DNA from: Vallicoccus soli
Lineage (GTDB): Bacteria > Actinomycetota > Actinomycetes > Motilibacterales > Motilibacteraceae
Direction of reading: 5' to 3'
Assembly (NCBI RefSeq): GCF_003594885.1
Contig: NZ_QZEZ01000011.1
Coordinates: forward strand, 1 to 64,000
DNA length: 64,000 nt
Shown: piece after piece, positions 1 through 8,531 of the stretch
Position numbering within the stretch: the first letter of the stretch is position 1
Layout: every line of letters begins with the position of its first letter
Translations under genes and position numbers: made by a program
Notes under the pieces: generated by a model
Told to the model about the DNA's origin: nothing
What the model saw: the letters and a program-made list of their open reading frames with translations, nothing else
The model's database searches: none

Positions 1-460
1 GTGGCGCACTACGCCGTGCTGCGTGACGGGGTCGAGGTCGCGGCGGTGACGGGGACCTCGTACGAGGGCACGGGCCTGGCCAACGACGTGGAGGTCCACT
101 ACGCGGTGGTCGCGGTCGACGGCCACGGCAACCGCTCGCCGGCGTCCGACGCGGTCGCTGCCACCCCGACCGACCTCACCCCGCCGGACGCGCCCGCCCC
201 TCTCGTCGCCGACCGCGGTGACGGGAGCGTCCGGCTCTCCTGGACGCCGAGCCAGGCACCGGACGTGGCGCACTACGCCGTGCTGCGCGACGGGGTCGAG
301 GTCGCCACGGTGGGCGGGACCTCGTACGAGGACACCGGCCTGGCCAACGACGTGGAGGTCCACTACGCGGTGGTCGCGGTCGACGGCCACGGCAACCGCT
401 CGCCGGCGTCCGACGCGGTCGCTGCCACCCCGACCGACCTCACCCCGCCCGACGCGCCGT
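1..460 (+). repeat. Tandem 264-bp FN3-coding repeat
   Basis: The DNA from position 1 and from position 265 is nearly identical for about 195 bases (88-codon period) and diverges only at scattered positions. The array probably continues upstream of the window. Such near-identity at DNA level in FN3 linkers indicates recent duplication or gene conversion. Confidence 0.8.
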
Positions 461-1989
461 CCGACCTCCAGGCGGAGCGCGACGAGGCGCTGGTGCGCCT
501 GGCGTGGACGGGGAGCACGTCGCCGGACGTGGTCGAGCACGTGGTCCGACGCGACGGCGTCGACGTCGCCGTCGTGGTTGGGACCGAGCACGTCGACGCG
601 CCCGGGGACGGCGCCGAGCACCTGTACGAGGTCGTCGCGGTCGACGGCCACGGCAACCGGTCGGCCCCCGTCGCGTTCCTCCTCGCCCGGCTCCGCGAGG
701 AGCCGACGACGACGCCCGACGAGGGCGCGGGGGAGACGGGCGGCCTGGCGGCGAGCCCCGACGGGCGCTTCGTCGTCGTGGGCACCCGCGCGCGGCGCGA
801 GGCGTCGGACCTGAACACGGCCTACGAGCTGCACCTCCTCGACCGCCGCACGGGCGCCGTGCGCCGCATCGCGCCCCTGCCGCCGTCCGCCACCGGCGCG
901 ACCGACCCGGTCGGCGCGGCCGCGCCGTCGGTGAGCGACGACGGCCGGTACGTCGCCCTGGCGACGACGCGCGCCCTCGTGCCGCAGGACACCAACGGCC
1001 TGCTCGACGCGTACCGGCTCGACACCGCCACCGGCACCTGGGCGCTGGCGAGCGTCCCGCCCGCGGGGCGGGTCGGCACGACCGCCGGCACGCTGCTGCA
1101 GGCCGGCGCCTCCGTGCACGCGACGAGCCCGACGGTGCTGCTGTCCGGCGACGGCGACCTCGTCGTCTTCTACTCCGCCCGGGCCGACCTCGTCCCCGGC
1201 GACACCAACGGCGCGGTGGACGTGTTCGCCAAGCGGATGTCCACGGGGGCGGTCGTGCGGGTGTCGTCGACGCCGACGGGGGCGAGCCTGCCCCGCGCGG
1301 CGACCGGCCCGGCGCTCGCCCTGACCCCCGACGGCAGCACCGTCGACTTCCCGGCGACCTCCTCGGGCGGGCCCACCGTCCTCTACCGCGCGGTGCTCGG
1401 CCCGTCCGGCGTCGCGTCGGTGCGGGTGGTCTCGTCCGTGGTCGTGGGCGGGCGCGCCACCGAGTACGGCGTCTCGCGCGACGCCGGCGACCTGGCGGTG
1501 AGCGACGACGGGCGCTACGTCGCGCTCGTGACGCCGCACAAGCTCGGGACGCCGACGCCCGGCGCGGTGTGGAGCACCGGCCTGGCGCACCGGCTCGACA
1601 CGGCGACCGGGCAGCACGTCGCCCTGGGCACCGGGCAGACCTCGGCCTGGGAGCACCGGGTGGAGCTCGACCCCACCGGCCGCTGGGCGTTCTTCTCCAC
1701 GGCCGCCGCCGGGGTGCCGGAGGACACCGACGGGCGCATCGACCACTACCGGCGCGACCTCGGGGGCGACGTCGCGGGGGCGCTCGTGCGGGTCACGGTG
1801 CCGGCGGTGGCGGGTGCCGGGCCGACCGGGGCCGTCACCCCGGCCGAGCACGGCCGGCTCCTGGCGGCGACCGGTGACCGCGTCCTGGTCCTGACCTCGC
1901 AGCCGCTGCTGCCCGGCGACGCGAACCGCCGGCGCGACCTCTACGCGCGCGACCTCGCCGCCGAGCGGGTCACGTCGCCCCTGGGCTGA
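1..1989 (+). CDS. Fibronectin type III / beta-propeller protein, 5' end outside window
   Basis: C-terminal 662 residues of a larger secreted or surface protein. The first codon of the window is GTG, but it lies inside a fibronectin-III repeat: the same AHYAVLRDGVEVA stretch recurs 88 residues later, so the true start is upstream. Three FN3-like units (about residues 1-60, 61-148, 149-230), each closing with VVAVDGHGNRS, precede a region of PD40/TolB-like blades (SPDGRFVVVG, SDDGRYVALA, SGDGDLVVFY, SDDGRYVALV, DPTGRWAFF) that should fold as a beta-propeller. No catalytic motif is visible. The role (extracellular binding or adhesion) is inferred from domain types only. The 3' end overlaps the convergent next gene by 20 bases. 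Confidence 0.85.
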   Translation: MAHYAVLRDGVEVAAVTGTSYEGTGLANDVEVHYAVVAVDGHGNRSPASDAVAATPTDLTPPDAPAPLVADRGDGSVRLSWTPSQAPDVAHYAVLRDGVEVATVGGTSYEDTGLANDVEVHYAVVAVDGHGNRSPASDAVAATPTDLTPPDAPSDLQAERDEALVRLAWTGSTSPDVVEHVVRRDGVDVAVVVGTEHVDAPGDGAEHLYEVVAVDGHGNRSAPVAFLLARLREEPTTTPDEGAGETGGLAASPDGRFVVVGTRARREASDLNTAYELHLLDRRTGAVRRIAPLPPSATGATDPVGAAAPSVSDDGRYVALATTRALVPQDTNGLLDAYRLDTATGTWALASVPPAGRVGTTAGTLLQAGASVHATSPTVLLSGDGDLVVFYSARADLVPGDTNGAVDVFAKRMSTGAVVRVSSTPTGASLPRAATGPALALTPDGSTVDFPATSSGGPTVLYRAVLGPSGVASVRVVSSVVVGGRATEYGVSRDAGDLAVSDDGRYVALVTPHKLGTPTPGAVWSTGLAHRLDTATGQHVALGTGQTSAWEHRVELDPTGRWAFFSTAAAGVPEDTDGRIDHYRRDLGGDVAGALVRVTVPAVAGAGPTGAVTPAEHGRLLAATGDRVLVLTSQPLLPGDANRRRDLYARDLAAERVTSPLG

Positions 1990-2833
1990 GCGGCGGCGCG
2001 GACCGCAGCGCGGCGGCCGCGAGCCGCTCGCTCGTCCGGGCGAGCGCGACCTCGTCGGCGGTGACGAGGACGGGGCCGCGGAAGCCGCGCTCGGGCGCGG
2101 CGGTCGCCGCCGCGGCGGCCACGGCGAAGGCCGGGTCGACGTGGCGCAGCCCCGTCCAGCCCCGGCGCCGGGCCGGCACGGCGACCGCGACCATGCCGAC
2201 GGGGTCGCCGGCGACGAGGGCGGCGCGCAGCGACCGTGCGCCGAGCAGGGTCACGACGTCGAGGGCGCCGAGGGGGCGCAGCACCCCGTCGCCGCGGGAC
2301 AGCCGGCCGGCGGCGGTGCGCCCGGCGGCCTCGAGCCGCACCCGGAGCAGGACGGGGTCGGCGGTGGCGTCCAGGGTGCGCAGCGCCCACGGGGTGAGCG
2401 GGAGCGGCGGCGCCGCCTCGGCGCGGGCCGGGTCGGACACGTCGAGGGCGGGCCCGAGGTCGAGCGCGCCGCCGGGCACGCGCAGCGACGCCCAACCGGG
2501 GCCCGGGTGGTCGACGGCGTCGGCGGGCAGCCCCAGCGGGACGAGGGCCGCGGCGAGCCGGTCGGGCCCCTGCGCCCGCAGCGCCGCCCCCGCCTGCACC
2601 GCACGCAGCTGGCGGGCGAGGCGGGGGCGCAGGACCGCGGGCTCCAGCGCCTCGGCGTCGAGCAGCCGGTCGGAGCCGGCCGGCAGCGCCGCCGCGAGCA
2701 GCGAGGGCCACGGCACCGGCGCCGGTACGCCCGCGAGGTGCACGCCGTCGTCCCGGCACGCGAGGTCGACGTCGTGCAGCAGGCTGACCGCGAGGGCGAG
2801 CCGGCGCAGGGCGGCGAGGACGTCGGGGCGCAC
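1970..2833 (-). CDS. Hypothetical actinobacterial protein, 287 aa
   Basis: I do not recognise a family. The product is a soluble, Ala/Arg/Leu-rich protein beginning MRPDVLAALRRLALAVSLLHDVDLAC, with no signal peptide or membrane segment. It is read as real rather than a shadow because the GTG start at 2833 is preceded by a -10 hexamer TAGCCT (2846-2841) with a 7-base spacer, the leaderless-promoter pattern seen at many firm genes in this window. It is convergent with the FN3 protein (20-base overlap) and follows the fad operon on the same strand after 102 bases. A long open frame on the opposite strand (2141-5155) has no homology-like features and is rejected. Confidence 0.6.
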   Translation of the reverse strand: MRPDVLAALRRLALAVSLLHDVDLACRDDGVHLAGVPAPVPWPSLLAAALPAGSDRLLDAEALEPAVLRPRLARQLRAVQAGAALRAQGPDRLAAALVPLGLPADAVDHPGPGWASLRVPGGALDLGPALDVSDPARAEAAPPLPLTPWALRTLDATADPVLLRVRLEAAGRTAAGRLSRGDGVLRPLGALDVVTLLGARSLRAALVAGDPVGMVAVAVPARRRGWTGLRHVDPAFAVAAAAATAAPERGFRGPVLVTADEVALARTSERLAAAALRSAPPLSPGAT

Positions 2834-2935
2834 CCGCCCGAGGCTAGGCGCAGCGCGGCGGGCGGCACGACGGCCGCCGGGTCGACCTGCCGTCGCGGAG
2901 CGTGCGGGACCGCTCGCGCTGGGTCGGACGGGACG

Positions 2936-5065
2936 TCAGGCGGGCAGGCTCGCGACGCCGGGCGGCAGGAACCGGCGCCCCGTGACGCGCTCGGCGGCGC
3001 CGGTGCGGTCGAGGTACGGCGTGATGCCCCCGTTCCAGGACGCCCAGCCCGCGCCGAGCAGCAGGCACAGGTCGACGTCCTGCGGCTCGGCGACGACGCC
3101 CTCGTCGAGCAGGGCGCGGACCTCCTCGGCCAGGGCGTCGCGCACCCGGTCGCGCACCTGCGCGGTCGTCAGCGGCGCGGACCCCTGCGGCCACAGCTGC
3201 TCGACCCGCGGGTCCACCGACGGGCGGCCGCGCCCGTCGCGCACGTACGCCCCCGGCAGCCCGGACGCCACGAGCGCGCGCAGGCCCTCGGACACGCCGA
3301 AGCGCCCGGGGTAGGCCTCGTGCAGCGACTCGGCGACGTGCAGGGTCACCGCGGGACCGACCAGCTCGAGCAGCGCGAAGGGGCTCATCGGCAGGCCGAG
3401 CTCCCCGGTGGCGGCGTCCGCGACGGCGACCGGCGTCCCCTCGTCGACCGCGGCGACGACCTCGCCCATCGCGCGCAGCAGCAGGCGGTTGACGACGAAG
3501 GCGGTGGCGTCGCGCACGAGCACCGCGGACTTGCGCAGCGCCCTCGCGGTGGCGAAGGCGGTCGCGAGGGTCGCGTCGTCGGTGCGCCCGGTGCGGACCA
3601 CCTCCAGCAGCGGCAGGACCGCGACGGGGTTGAAGAAGTGGAAGCCGACGAGCCGCTCCGGGCGGGCCAGGCCCGAGCCCATCCGCGTCACCGACAGGGA
3701 CGAGGTGTTGGTGGCGAGCACGCACTCCGGGCCGACGACCGCCTCCACCGCCGACAGCACCTGCTGCTTGACGCCCATCTCCTCGAACACCGCCTCGATG
3801 ACGAAGTCCGCGTCGGCGAACGCCCCGAGGTCGGTCGTGCCCGTGACCAGCGCGACGACGCGCTGCGCGGCCGCGGGGGAGAGGCGCCCCTTGGCCACCT
3901 GCCCCTGCACGTCGGCCCGGACGCGCTCGAGGCCGCGGTCCACCCGCTCCTGGTCCAGGTCGGTGAGGACGACGGGCACCTGCAGGCGGCGGGCGAAGAG
4001 CAGCGCCAGCTGCGAGGCCATGAGCCCGGCGCCGACCACGCCGACCTTCGTCACCGGGCGGGCGAGCCCCGACGGCGGCGCGTCCGCGGGGCGCTTGGCC
4101 CGCCGCTGGACCAGGTCGAAGGCGTAAAGGCCCGCCCGCAGCTCGTCGCTGAACGCGAGGTCGGCCAGGGCGTCGTCCTCGGCGCGGGTGCCCTCGTCGA
4201 AGGCCGCCGTGCGCGCCAGGGCGAGCAGGTCGAGAGCGCGGTACGGCGCCGGCGCGTGCCCGTGGGTCTTCGCGTCGGCGGCCCGCCGCCCGCGCGCCAG
4301 CGCCGCCGCCCACTCCTGCTCGGCCGCGGGGGGACGTCGCACGACCTCCACCTCCCCGCGGACGACGCGCGCCGCCCAGTCCAGGGAGCGCTCGAGGAAG
4401 TCCGCGGGCTCGAACGCGGCGTCGACGACACCGAGCTCGAGGGCCTGCACGGCGTCGAGCCGGCGGTCGGCGAGCGGGTCCTCCACGACGACGCGTACGG
4501 CCGTGTCCGGCCCCACGAGGTGCGGCAGCAGCTGGGTGCCGCCCCAGCCGGGGACGAGGCCGAGACGGGTCTCGGGCAGCGCGATGCCCCGCACGCCCGC
4601 CGCGACGGTGCGGTAGTGGCAGTGCAGCGCGACCTCGAGCCCCCCGCCCATCGCAGGCCCGTTGACGAAGGCGAAGGTCGGGACAGCGCTGTCCCGCAGG
4701 TGCCGGAAGGCGGCGTGCCCTGCGCGGGCCAGCGCGAGCGCGTCGTTGCGGGCGCCGCCCGAGCCGATGACCTTGAGGTTGGCGCCCACGCAGAAGACGA
4801 AGGGCTTGCCGGTGACCGCCACCGCGGCCAGGTCGCCGCGTCCCGCGAGCTCGCGCAGCGCCGCGTCGAGCGCGCGGAGCCCCTGCGGGCCGAGCGTGGT
4901 CGGCTGCTCCTGGCCGTTCTCGAGCGTGACGAGGGCGAGGGTGCCGGCCCCGTGCGGGAGCTCGACGTCGCGGACGAGCGCGCGGGTGACGACCTCCTCG
5001 GGGAAGTCCGGCAGGGCCGCGAAGGGGTCGCCGGCGGTGGTCGTCGGTGCCGTGGTCGTCGTCAC
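2936..5065 (-). CDS. fadB: Enoyl-CoA hydratase / 3-hydroxyacyl-CoA dehydrogenase (fatty-acid oxidation alpha subunit)
   Basis: Bifunctional beta-oxidation enzyme, 709 aa. The N-terminal crotonase domain (about 30-260) holds the oxyanion and catalytic region NGPAMGGGLEVAL with Glu144 and LPETRLGLVPGWGG with Glu165. The C-terminal part (about 337 onward) is a 3-hydroxyacyl-CoA dehydrogenase with the Rossmann motif VGVVGAGLMA and the active-site GFHFFNPV. It would hydrate trans-2-enoyl-CoA and oxidise the 3-hydroxyacyl-CoA with NAD. The GTG at 5065 is chosen because it overlaps the thiolase TGA as GTGA, so the pair is translationally coupled; longer in-frame upstream starts would lie inside the thiolase gene. 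With the thiolase it forms the complete trifunctional set. The same gene pair sits next to RNase D and whiI in Streptomyces (from memory). Confidence 0.93.
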   Translation of the reverse strand: MTTTTAPTTTAGDPFAALPDFPEEVVTRALVRDVELPHGAGTLALVTLENGQEQPTTLGPQGLRALDAALRELAGRGDLAAVAVTGKPFVFCVGANLKVIGSGGARNDALALARAGHAAFRHLRDSAVPTFAFVNGPAMGGGLEVALHCHYRTVAAGVRGIALPETRLGLVPGWGGTQLLPHLVGPDTAVRVVVEDPLADRRLDAVQALELGVVDAAFEPADFLERSLDWAARVVRGEVEVVRRPPAAEQEWAAALARGRRAADAKTHGHAPAPYRALDLLALARTAAFDEGTRAEDDALADLAFSDELRAGLYAFDLVQRRAKRPADAPPSGLARPVTKVGVVGAGLMASQLALLFARRLQVPVVLTDLDQERVDRGLERVRADVQGQVAKGRLSPAAAQRVVALVTGTTDLGAFADADFVIEAVFEEMGVKQQVLSAVEAVVGPECVLATNTSSLSVTRMGSGLARPERLVGFHFFNPVAVLPLLEVVRTGRTDDATLATAFATARALRKSAVLVRDATAFVVNRLLLRAMGEVVAAVDEGTPVAVADAATGELGLPMSPFALLELVGPAVTLHVAESLHEAYPGRFGVSEGLRALVASGLPGAYVRDGRGRPSVDPRVEQLWPQGSAPLTTAQVRDRVRDALAEEVRALLDEGVVAEPQDVDLCLLLGAGWASWNGGITPYLDRTGAAERVTGRRFLPPGVASLPA

Positions 5066-6315
5066 TGCCGCGCGCTCCCGCTCTCGTGGTGGGGGTTCTC
5101 CCAGACGACGGTGCCGCCCATGCCCAGGCCGATGCACATCGCGGTCAGGCCGTAGCGCACCTCGGGGTGGTCCTCGAAGTGGCGCGCCAGCTGGGACATG
5201 AGCCGCACGCCGGAGGAGGCCAGCGGGTGGCCGACCGCGAGGGCGCCGCCCCACGGGTTGACCCGGGGGTCGTCGTCGGCGATGCCGAAGTGGTCGAGGA
5301 AGGCGAGCGCCTGCACCGCGAAGGCCTCGTTGAGCTCGAGCAGGCCGATGTCCTCGATGCCGAGGCCGGCCTTCGCCAGCGCCTTCTCCGTCGACGGCAC
5401 GGGGCCGTAGCCCATGACCTCGGGCTCGACGCCGGCGAACGCGAACGAGACCAGCCGCATCCGCACCGGCAGGCCCAGCTCCTCGGCGGCCTCGCGCGCC
5501 GCGAGCAGGCAGGCCGTGGCGCCGTCGTTGAGGCCCGCGGCGTTGCCCGCCGTGACCCTGCCGTGCGGGCGGAACGGCGTGCGCAGCGTCGCGAGGTCCT
5601 CCATCGTCGTGCCGGGGCGCGGCGGCTCGTCACGGGTCGCCAGGCCCCAGCCCCGCTCGGTGCTGCGCGTCGCGACCGGCACGAGGTCGGGCTGCACCCG
5701 CCCGTCCGCGTAGGCCTTGGCCAGCTTCTCCTGGCTCGCCACCGCGTACGCGTCGCACCGCTCCCTGGTCAGGTGCGGCAGCCGGTCGTGCAGGTTCTCC
5801 GCGGTCTTGCCCATCACCAGCGCGTCCGGGTCGACCATCCGCTCCGCGAGCAGGCGCGGGTTGGGGTCCAGGCCCGCGCCGAGGGGGTGGTGGCCCATGT
5901 GCTCCACGCCGCCGGCGACGACGACGTCGTACGCCCCCAGCGCGATCCCGCCGGCCGCCGTCGTCACCGCGGTCATGGCGCCGGCGCACATGCGGTCGAC
6001 GGCGTAGCCCGGGACGGTGCGGGGGAGCCCCGCGAGCAGGGCGGCCGAGCGCCCCAGGGTCAGGCCCTGGTCGCCGGTCTGCGTGGTGGCGGCGACGGCC
6101 ACGTCGTCGACCCGCTCGGGCGGGAGCGACGGGTTGCGCCGCAGCAGCTCGCGCAGGCACCGCACGACGAGGTCGTCCGCGCGGGTCTCTCCGTAGAGGC
6201 CCCCGGGACCGGCCTTGCCGAACGGCGTGCGCACCCCGTCGACGAACACGACCTCGCGCCCGCCCGCCGGACGGGCCGGGCGCACCTGCGGGGACGCTGC
6301 TGGGCTCGCTGCCAC
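5062..6315 (-). CDS. fadA: Acetyl-CoA acyltransferase (thiolase, beta subunit)
   Basis: Thiolase of 417 aa that cleaves 3-ketoacyl-CoA with CoA as the last step of beta-oxidation. The nucleophile is Cys110 in DRMCAGAMTA. The other family signatures are NEAFAVQ, GGALAVGHPLASSGVR and the second catalytic Cys394 in MCIGLGMGGT. The GTG start at 6315 has a Shine-Dalgarno GAGGAG 6 bases upstream. It is the first gene of a two-gene operon, with fadB following through a GTGA overlap. The promoter region carries a -10 TAGCAT (6357-6352) and two TAC-N6-GTA inverted repeats, so repression by an acyl-CoA-responsive regulator is plausible but not shown. Confidence 0.94.
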   Translation of the reverse strand: MAASPAASPQVRPARPAGGREVVFVDGVRTPFGKAGPGGLYGETRADDLVVRCLRELLRRNPSLPPERVDDVAVAATTQTGDQGLTLGRSAALLAGLPRTVPGYAVDRMCAGAMTAVTTAAGGIALGAYDVVVAGGVEHMGHHPLGAGLDPNPRLLAERMVDPDALVMGKTAENLHDRLPHLTRERCDAYAVASQEKLAKAYADGRVQPDLVPVATRSTERGWGLATRDEPPRPGTTMEDLATLRTPFRPHGRVTAGNAAGLNDGATACLLAAREAAEELGLPVRMRLVSFAFAGVEPEVMGYGPVPSTEKALAKAGLGIEDIGLLELNEAFAVQALAFLDHFGIADDDPRVNPWGGALAVGHPLASSGVRLMSQLARHFEDHPEVRYGLTAMCIGLGMGGTVVWENPHHESGSARQ

Positions 6316-6351
6316 CGATGGCTCCTCACCGTCGAGTCGACCTCGACGGTC

Positions 6352-6393
6352 ATGCTACTCACGGGTAACCCACGGGGGCTACCGGTCGGTAGC
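6352..6393 (-). promoter_or_regulatory. fadAB promoter with two TAC-N6-GTA operator candidates
   Basis: On the minus strand a -10-like TAGCAT lies at 6357-6352. Two 12-bp sites with identical TAC...GTA arms are present: TACTCACGGGTA at 6356-6367 and TACCGGTCGGTA at 6380-6391, centres 24 bp apart. The second extends to GCTACC/GGTAGC arms (6378-6393). The proximal site overlaps the -10. Dimer-binding by a TetR- or GntR-type fatty-acid regulator is inferred from position and symmetry. Confidence 0.5.
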
Positions 6394-6422
6394 GGCTGCC
6401 GCAGCGGCTCAGGCGCAGCGGC

Positions 6423-7715
6423 TCAGGCGCGGGGGTCCGGCGCGGGCGGGGGCTCGGGCAGGGCGCCGGCGACGGCCTCGGCCACCAGGCCCACCTGCCA
6501 GGCGCGCGCACCGTGACCGCGCAGCACCGCGGCCACCTCCGCGGCCCCGGCGTCCGGCGGAGGCGCCCACGCCAGCCGGCGCAGCGCGTCGGGGGGCAGC
6601 AGGTTCTCCGCGGGCAGGGCGTGCCGCTCGGCGAGCTCCGCGACGGCCGCGCGCACCCGCGCGAGGCGGGCGGCGGCGGCCTCGTCCCGCGAGGCCCAGC
6701 TGCGCGCCGGCGGCGGGCCGTCGGTGGGCAGCGAGTGCGGGGGCAGGTCCTCCTCGGCCAGCTCCGACGCCGAGCTCAGCGCCGCGAACCAGGTCGCGGC
6801 GGCGCGCCGGGTCGCGCGCCCGCCGAAGGGCCGCAGCGCGACGAGCTCCTCGACCGTCCCCGGCTGCGCGAGCGCGGCCTCGACGATCGCCGCGTCGGGC
6901 AGCACGCGCCCGGGGGACACGTCGCGGGCGCGGGCCAGCTCGTCGCGCTTCTCCCACAGCGCGCGCACGGCGGCCAGCTGCCGGCGCCGGCGCACCCGGT
7001 GCAGCCCGGACGTGCGGCGCCACGGGTCGACGCGCGGGGCCGGCGGCGGGGCCGCGGCGACGGCGGCGAACTCCTCGAGCGCCCAGTCGAGCTTGCCCGC
7101 CGCGCGCAGCTGCTCCTCGAGCGCGTCGCGCAGCTCCACGAGCACCTCGACGTCGAGCGCGGCGTAGCGCAGCCAGGGCTCGGGCAGGGGCCGGGTCGAC
7201 CAGTCGGCGGCCGAGTGGCCCTTCTCGAGCACGAGGCCGAGGACCTGCTCGACCATCGCGCCGAGGCTCACCCGCGGGTAGCCCAGCAGCCGCCCGGCGA
7301 GCTCGGTGTCGAACAGCCGGGTCGGGCGCATGCCGACCTCGGACAGGCACGGCAGGTCCTGGCTCGCCGCGTGCAGCACCCACTCGACGTCGGCCAGCGC
7401 CGCGCCGAGGCCGGTGAGGTCCGGCAGGGCCACCGGGTCGACCAGCGAGGTCCCCGCGCCGGCGCGGCGCAGCTGCACGAGGTACGCCCGCTGGCCGTAC
7501 CGGTAGCCCGAGGCCCGCTCCGCGTCCACGGCGACCGGCCCGGACCCCGCGGCGAACGCCGCGACGACGCGGGCGAGCTCCGCCGGGTCGGTGACCGGCT
7601 GGGGGACGCCGTCGCGCGGCTCGGTGAGGGGCACGGCGCCCCCGGGGGCGGCGCCGCCGGGCTCGCCGGGGTCGGCGGGGTCCGCCTCCCGGGCCCGCTG
7701 CGTCGCGCTGGTCAT
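6423..7715 (-). CDS. rnd: Ribonuclease D-like 3'-5' exonuclease with HRDC domain
   Basis: DEDD-family exoribonuclease, 430 aa. The exonuclease core (about 25-205) shows VAVDAERASGYRYG (Exo I, DxE), HAASQDLPCL (Exo II) and RYAALDVEVL (Exo III, YxxxD), so it should be DEDDy-type and metal dependent. An HRDC-like helical domain follows (about 225-300: RRRQLAAVRALWEKRDELAR). The N-terminal 20 residues are Pro/Gly-rich and probably disordered. The ATG at 7715 has TACGGT (7727-7722) with a 6-base spacer, a leaderless promoter. It lies between the fad operon and the WhiI-like gene, a neighbourhood conserved in Streptomyces. The likely role is tRNA or stable RNA 3' processing. Confidence 0.9.
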   Translation of the reverse strand: MTSATQRAREADPADPGEPGGAAPGGAVPLTEPRDGVPQPVTDPAELARVVAAFAAGSGPVAVDAERASGYRYGQRAYLVQLRRAGAGTSLVDPVALPDLTGLGAALADVEWVLHAASQDLPCLSEVGMRPTRLFDTELAGRLLGYPRVSLGAMVEQVLGLVLEKGHSAADWSTRPLPEPWLRYAALDVEVLVELRDALEEQLRAAGKLDWALEEFAAVAAAPPPAPRVDPWRRTSGLHRVRRRRQLAAVRALWEKRDELARARDVSPGRVLPDAAIVEAALAQPGTVEELVALRPFGGRATRRAAATWFAALSSASELAEEDLPPHSLPTDGPPPARSWASRDEAAAARLARVRAAVAELAERHALPAENLLPPDALRRLAWAPPPDAGAAEVAAVLRGHGARAWQVGLVAEAVAGALPEPPPAPDPRA

Positions 7716-7738
7716 CCCCCCACCGTACGGGGGCCGGC

Positions 7739-8347
7739 TCAGTCGATCACCCCGGCACGCAGCGCGTGGGCCACCATCTCGGCCCGGTCGCCGGTGCCGA
7801 GCTTGCGCGCGATGCGCGCGAGGTGGCTCTTGACGGTGAGGGCGGACAGGCCCAGGTCGACGCCGATGTCGCGGTTGGAGCGACCCCCGGCGACCAGGCC
7901 CAGGACCTCGACCTCGCGGGCGGACAGCGCGTCCACGCCGTGGGCGCGCACCCGCCCGCCGAGCGGCGCCGCCGGGGCGTCCCCGCCGGTGACGAGGAAG
8001 GCGCGCACGCCCGCCGCGAGGGCGGCCCGCACGGTGTAGGGGTCCTGCAGCTCGGACAGCACCACGCCGCGGGACCAGCCGGTGCGGCGCAGCTCGGCGA
8101 GCAGCGCGACCCCGGAGCCGTCGGGCAGCACGGCGTCGGTGAGCGCGAGGCCGCGGCCCCCCAGGGCCCGGCCGCGCACGCGCCCCTCGTCGACGCTGCC
8201 CGCCTGCTCGACGTGCTCGGCCCCGAGGGCCCGCAGCGCCTGCACGGCGCGCTCGCGCGCGCGGGGGTCGGCGACGACGACGAGGGCGCGGAAGCTGGCG
8301 AGGACGGCCCTCGCGGGCCCTCCGGTGCGTTCGACGAGTGCGGCCAC
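7739..8347 (-). CDS. whiI: WhiI-like orphan response regulator, LuxR-type HTH
   Basis: 202-aa regulator. The degenerate receiver domain (about 10-125) is followed by a LuxR/GerE HTH (LSAREVEVLGLVAGGRSNRD, then LGLSALTVKSHLARIARKL). The receiver keeps the acceptor-position Asp (LTDAVLPDGSG) and a Ser in beta-4, but the acidic pair is reduced to VVADPRA and the conserved Lys after beta-5 is replaced (FLVTGG), so normal phosphorylation is doubtful. WhiI of Streptomyces is likewise atypical and sits between RNase D and the DUF3000-hemE genes; the ortholog name rests on this synteny. The GTG at 8347 is chosen for its AGGGAG Shine-Dalgarno; the open frame extends 50 codons further upstream without domain content. 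There is no partner kinase adjacent. Confidence 0.8.
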   Translation of the reverse strand: MAALVERTGGPARAVLASFRALVVVADPRARERAVQALRALGAEHVEQAGSVDEGRVRGRALGGRGLALTDAVLPDGSGVALLAELRRTGWSRGVVLSELQDPYTVRAALAAGVRAFLVTGGDAPAAPLGGRVRAHGVDALSAREVEVLGLVAGGRSNRDIGVDLGLSALTVKSHLARIARKLGTGDRAEMVAHALRAGVID

Positions 8348-8531
8348 GGTGCTCTCCCTAGCGGTGGGGCGCGGGCCTCCTGCCCGCGCGGGGGCCGGTA
8401 CGGCTCCCGTACTCCCTTCGGCGCAGCAGGGCCCCTCCTGTAGCCCGTCCGGGCAGCGGGCCGGTGGCAGGGCCGGGACGGCCTCGACGGGCGCCACCGG
8501 GACGGCCGCGGGGACGGCCTGGGGGGTGGCG

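Noticed and set aside
1-3. GTG at position 1 as a real start codon
   Set aside because: It falls inside a fibronectin-III repeat whose next copy continues the same sequence without a start, so the gene begins upstream.
2141-5155. 1004-aa open frame on the plus strand
   Set aside because: It lies antisense to the fadB coding region, is made of His/Arg/Gln/Gly low-complexity sequence without domains, and is explained by codon bias at very high GC.
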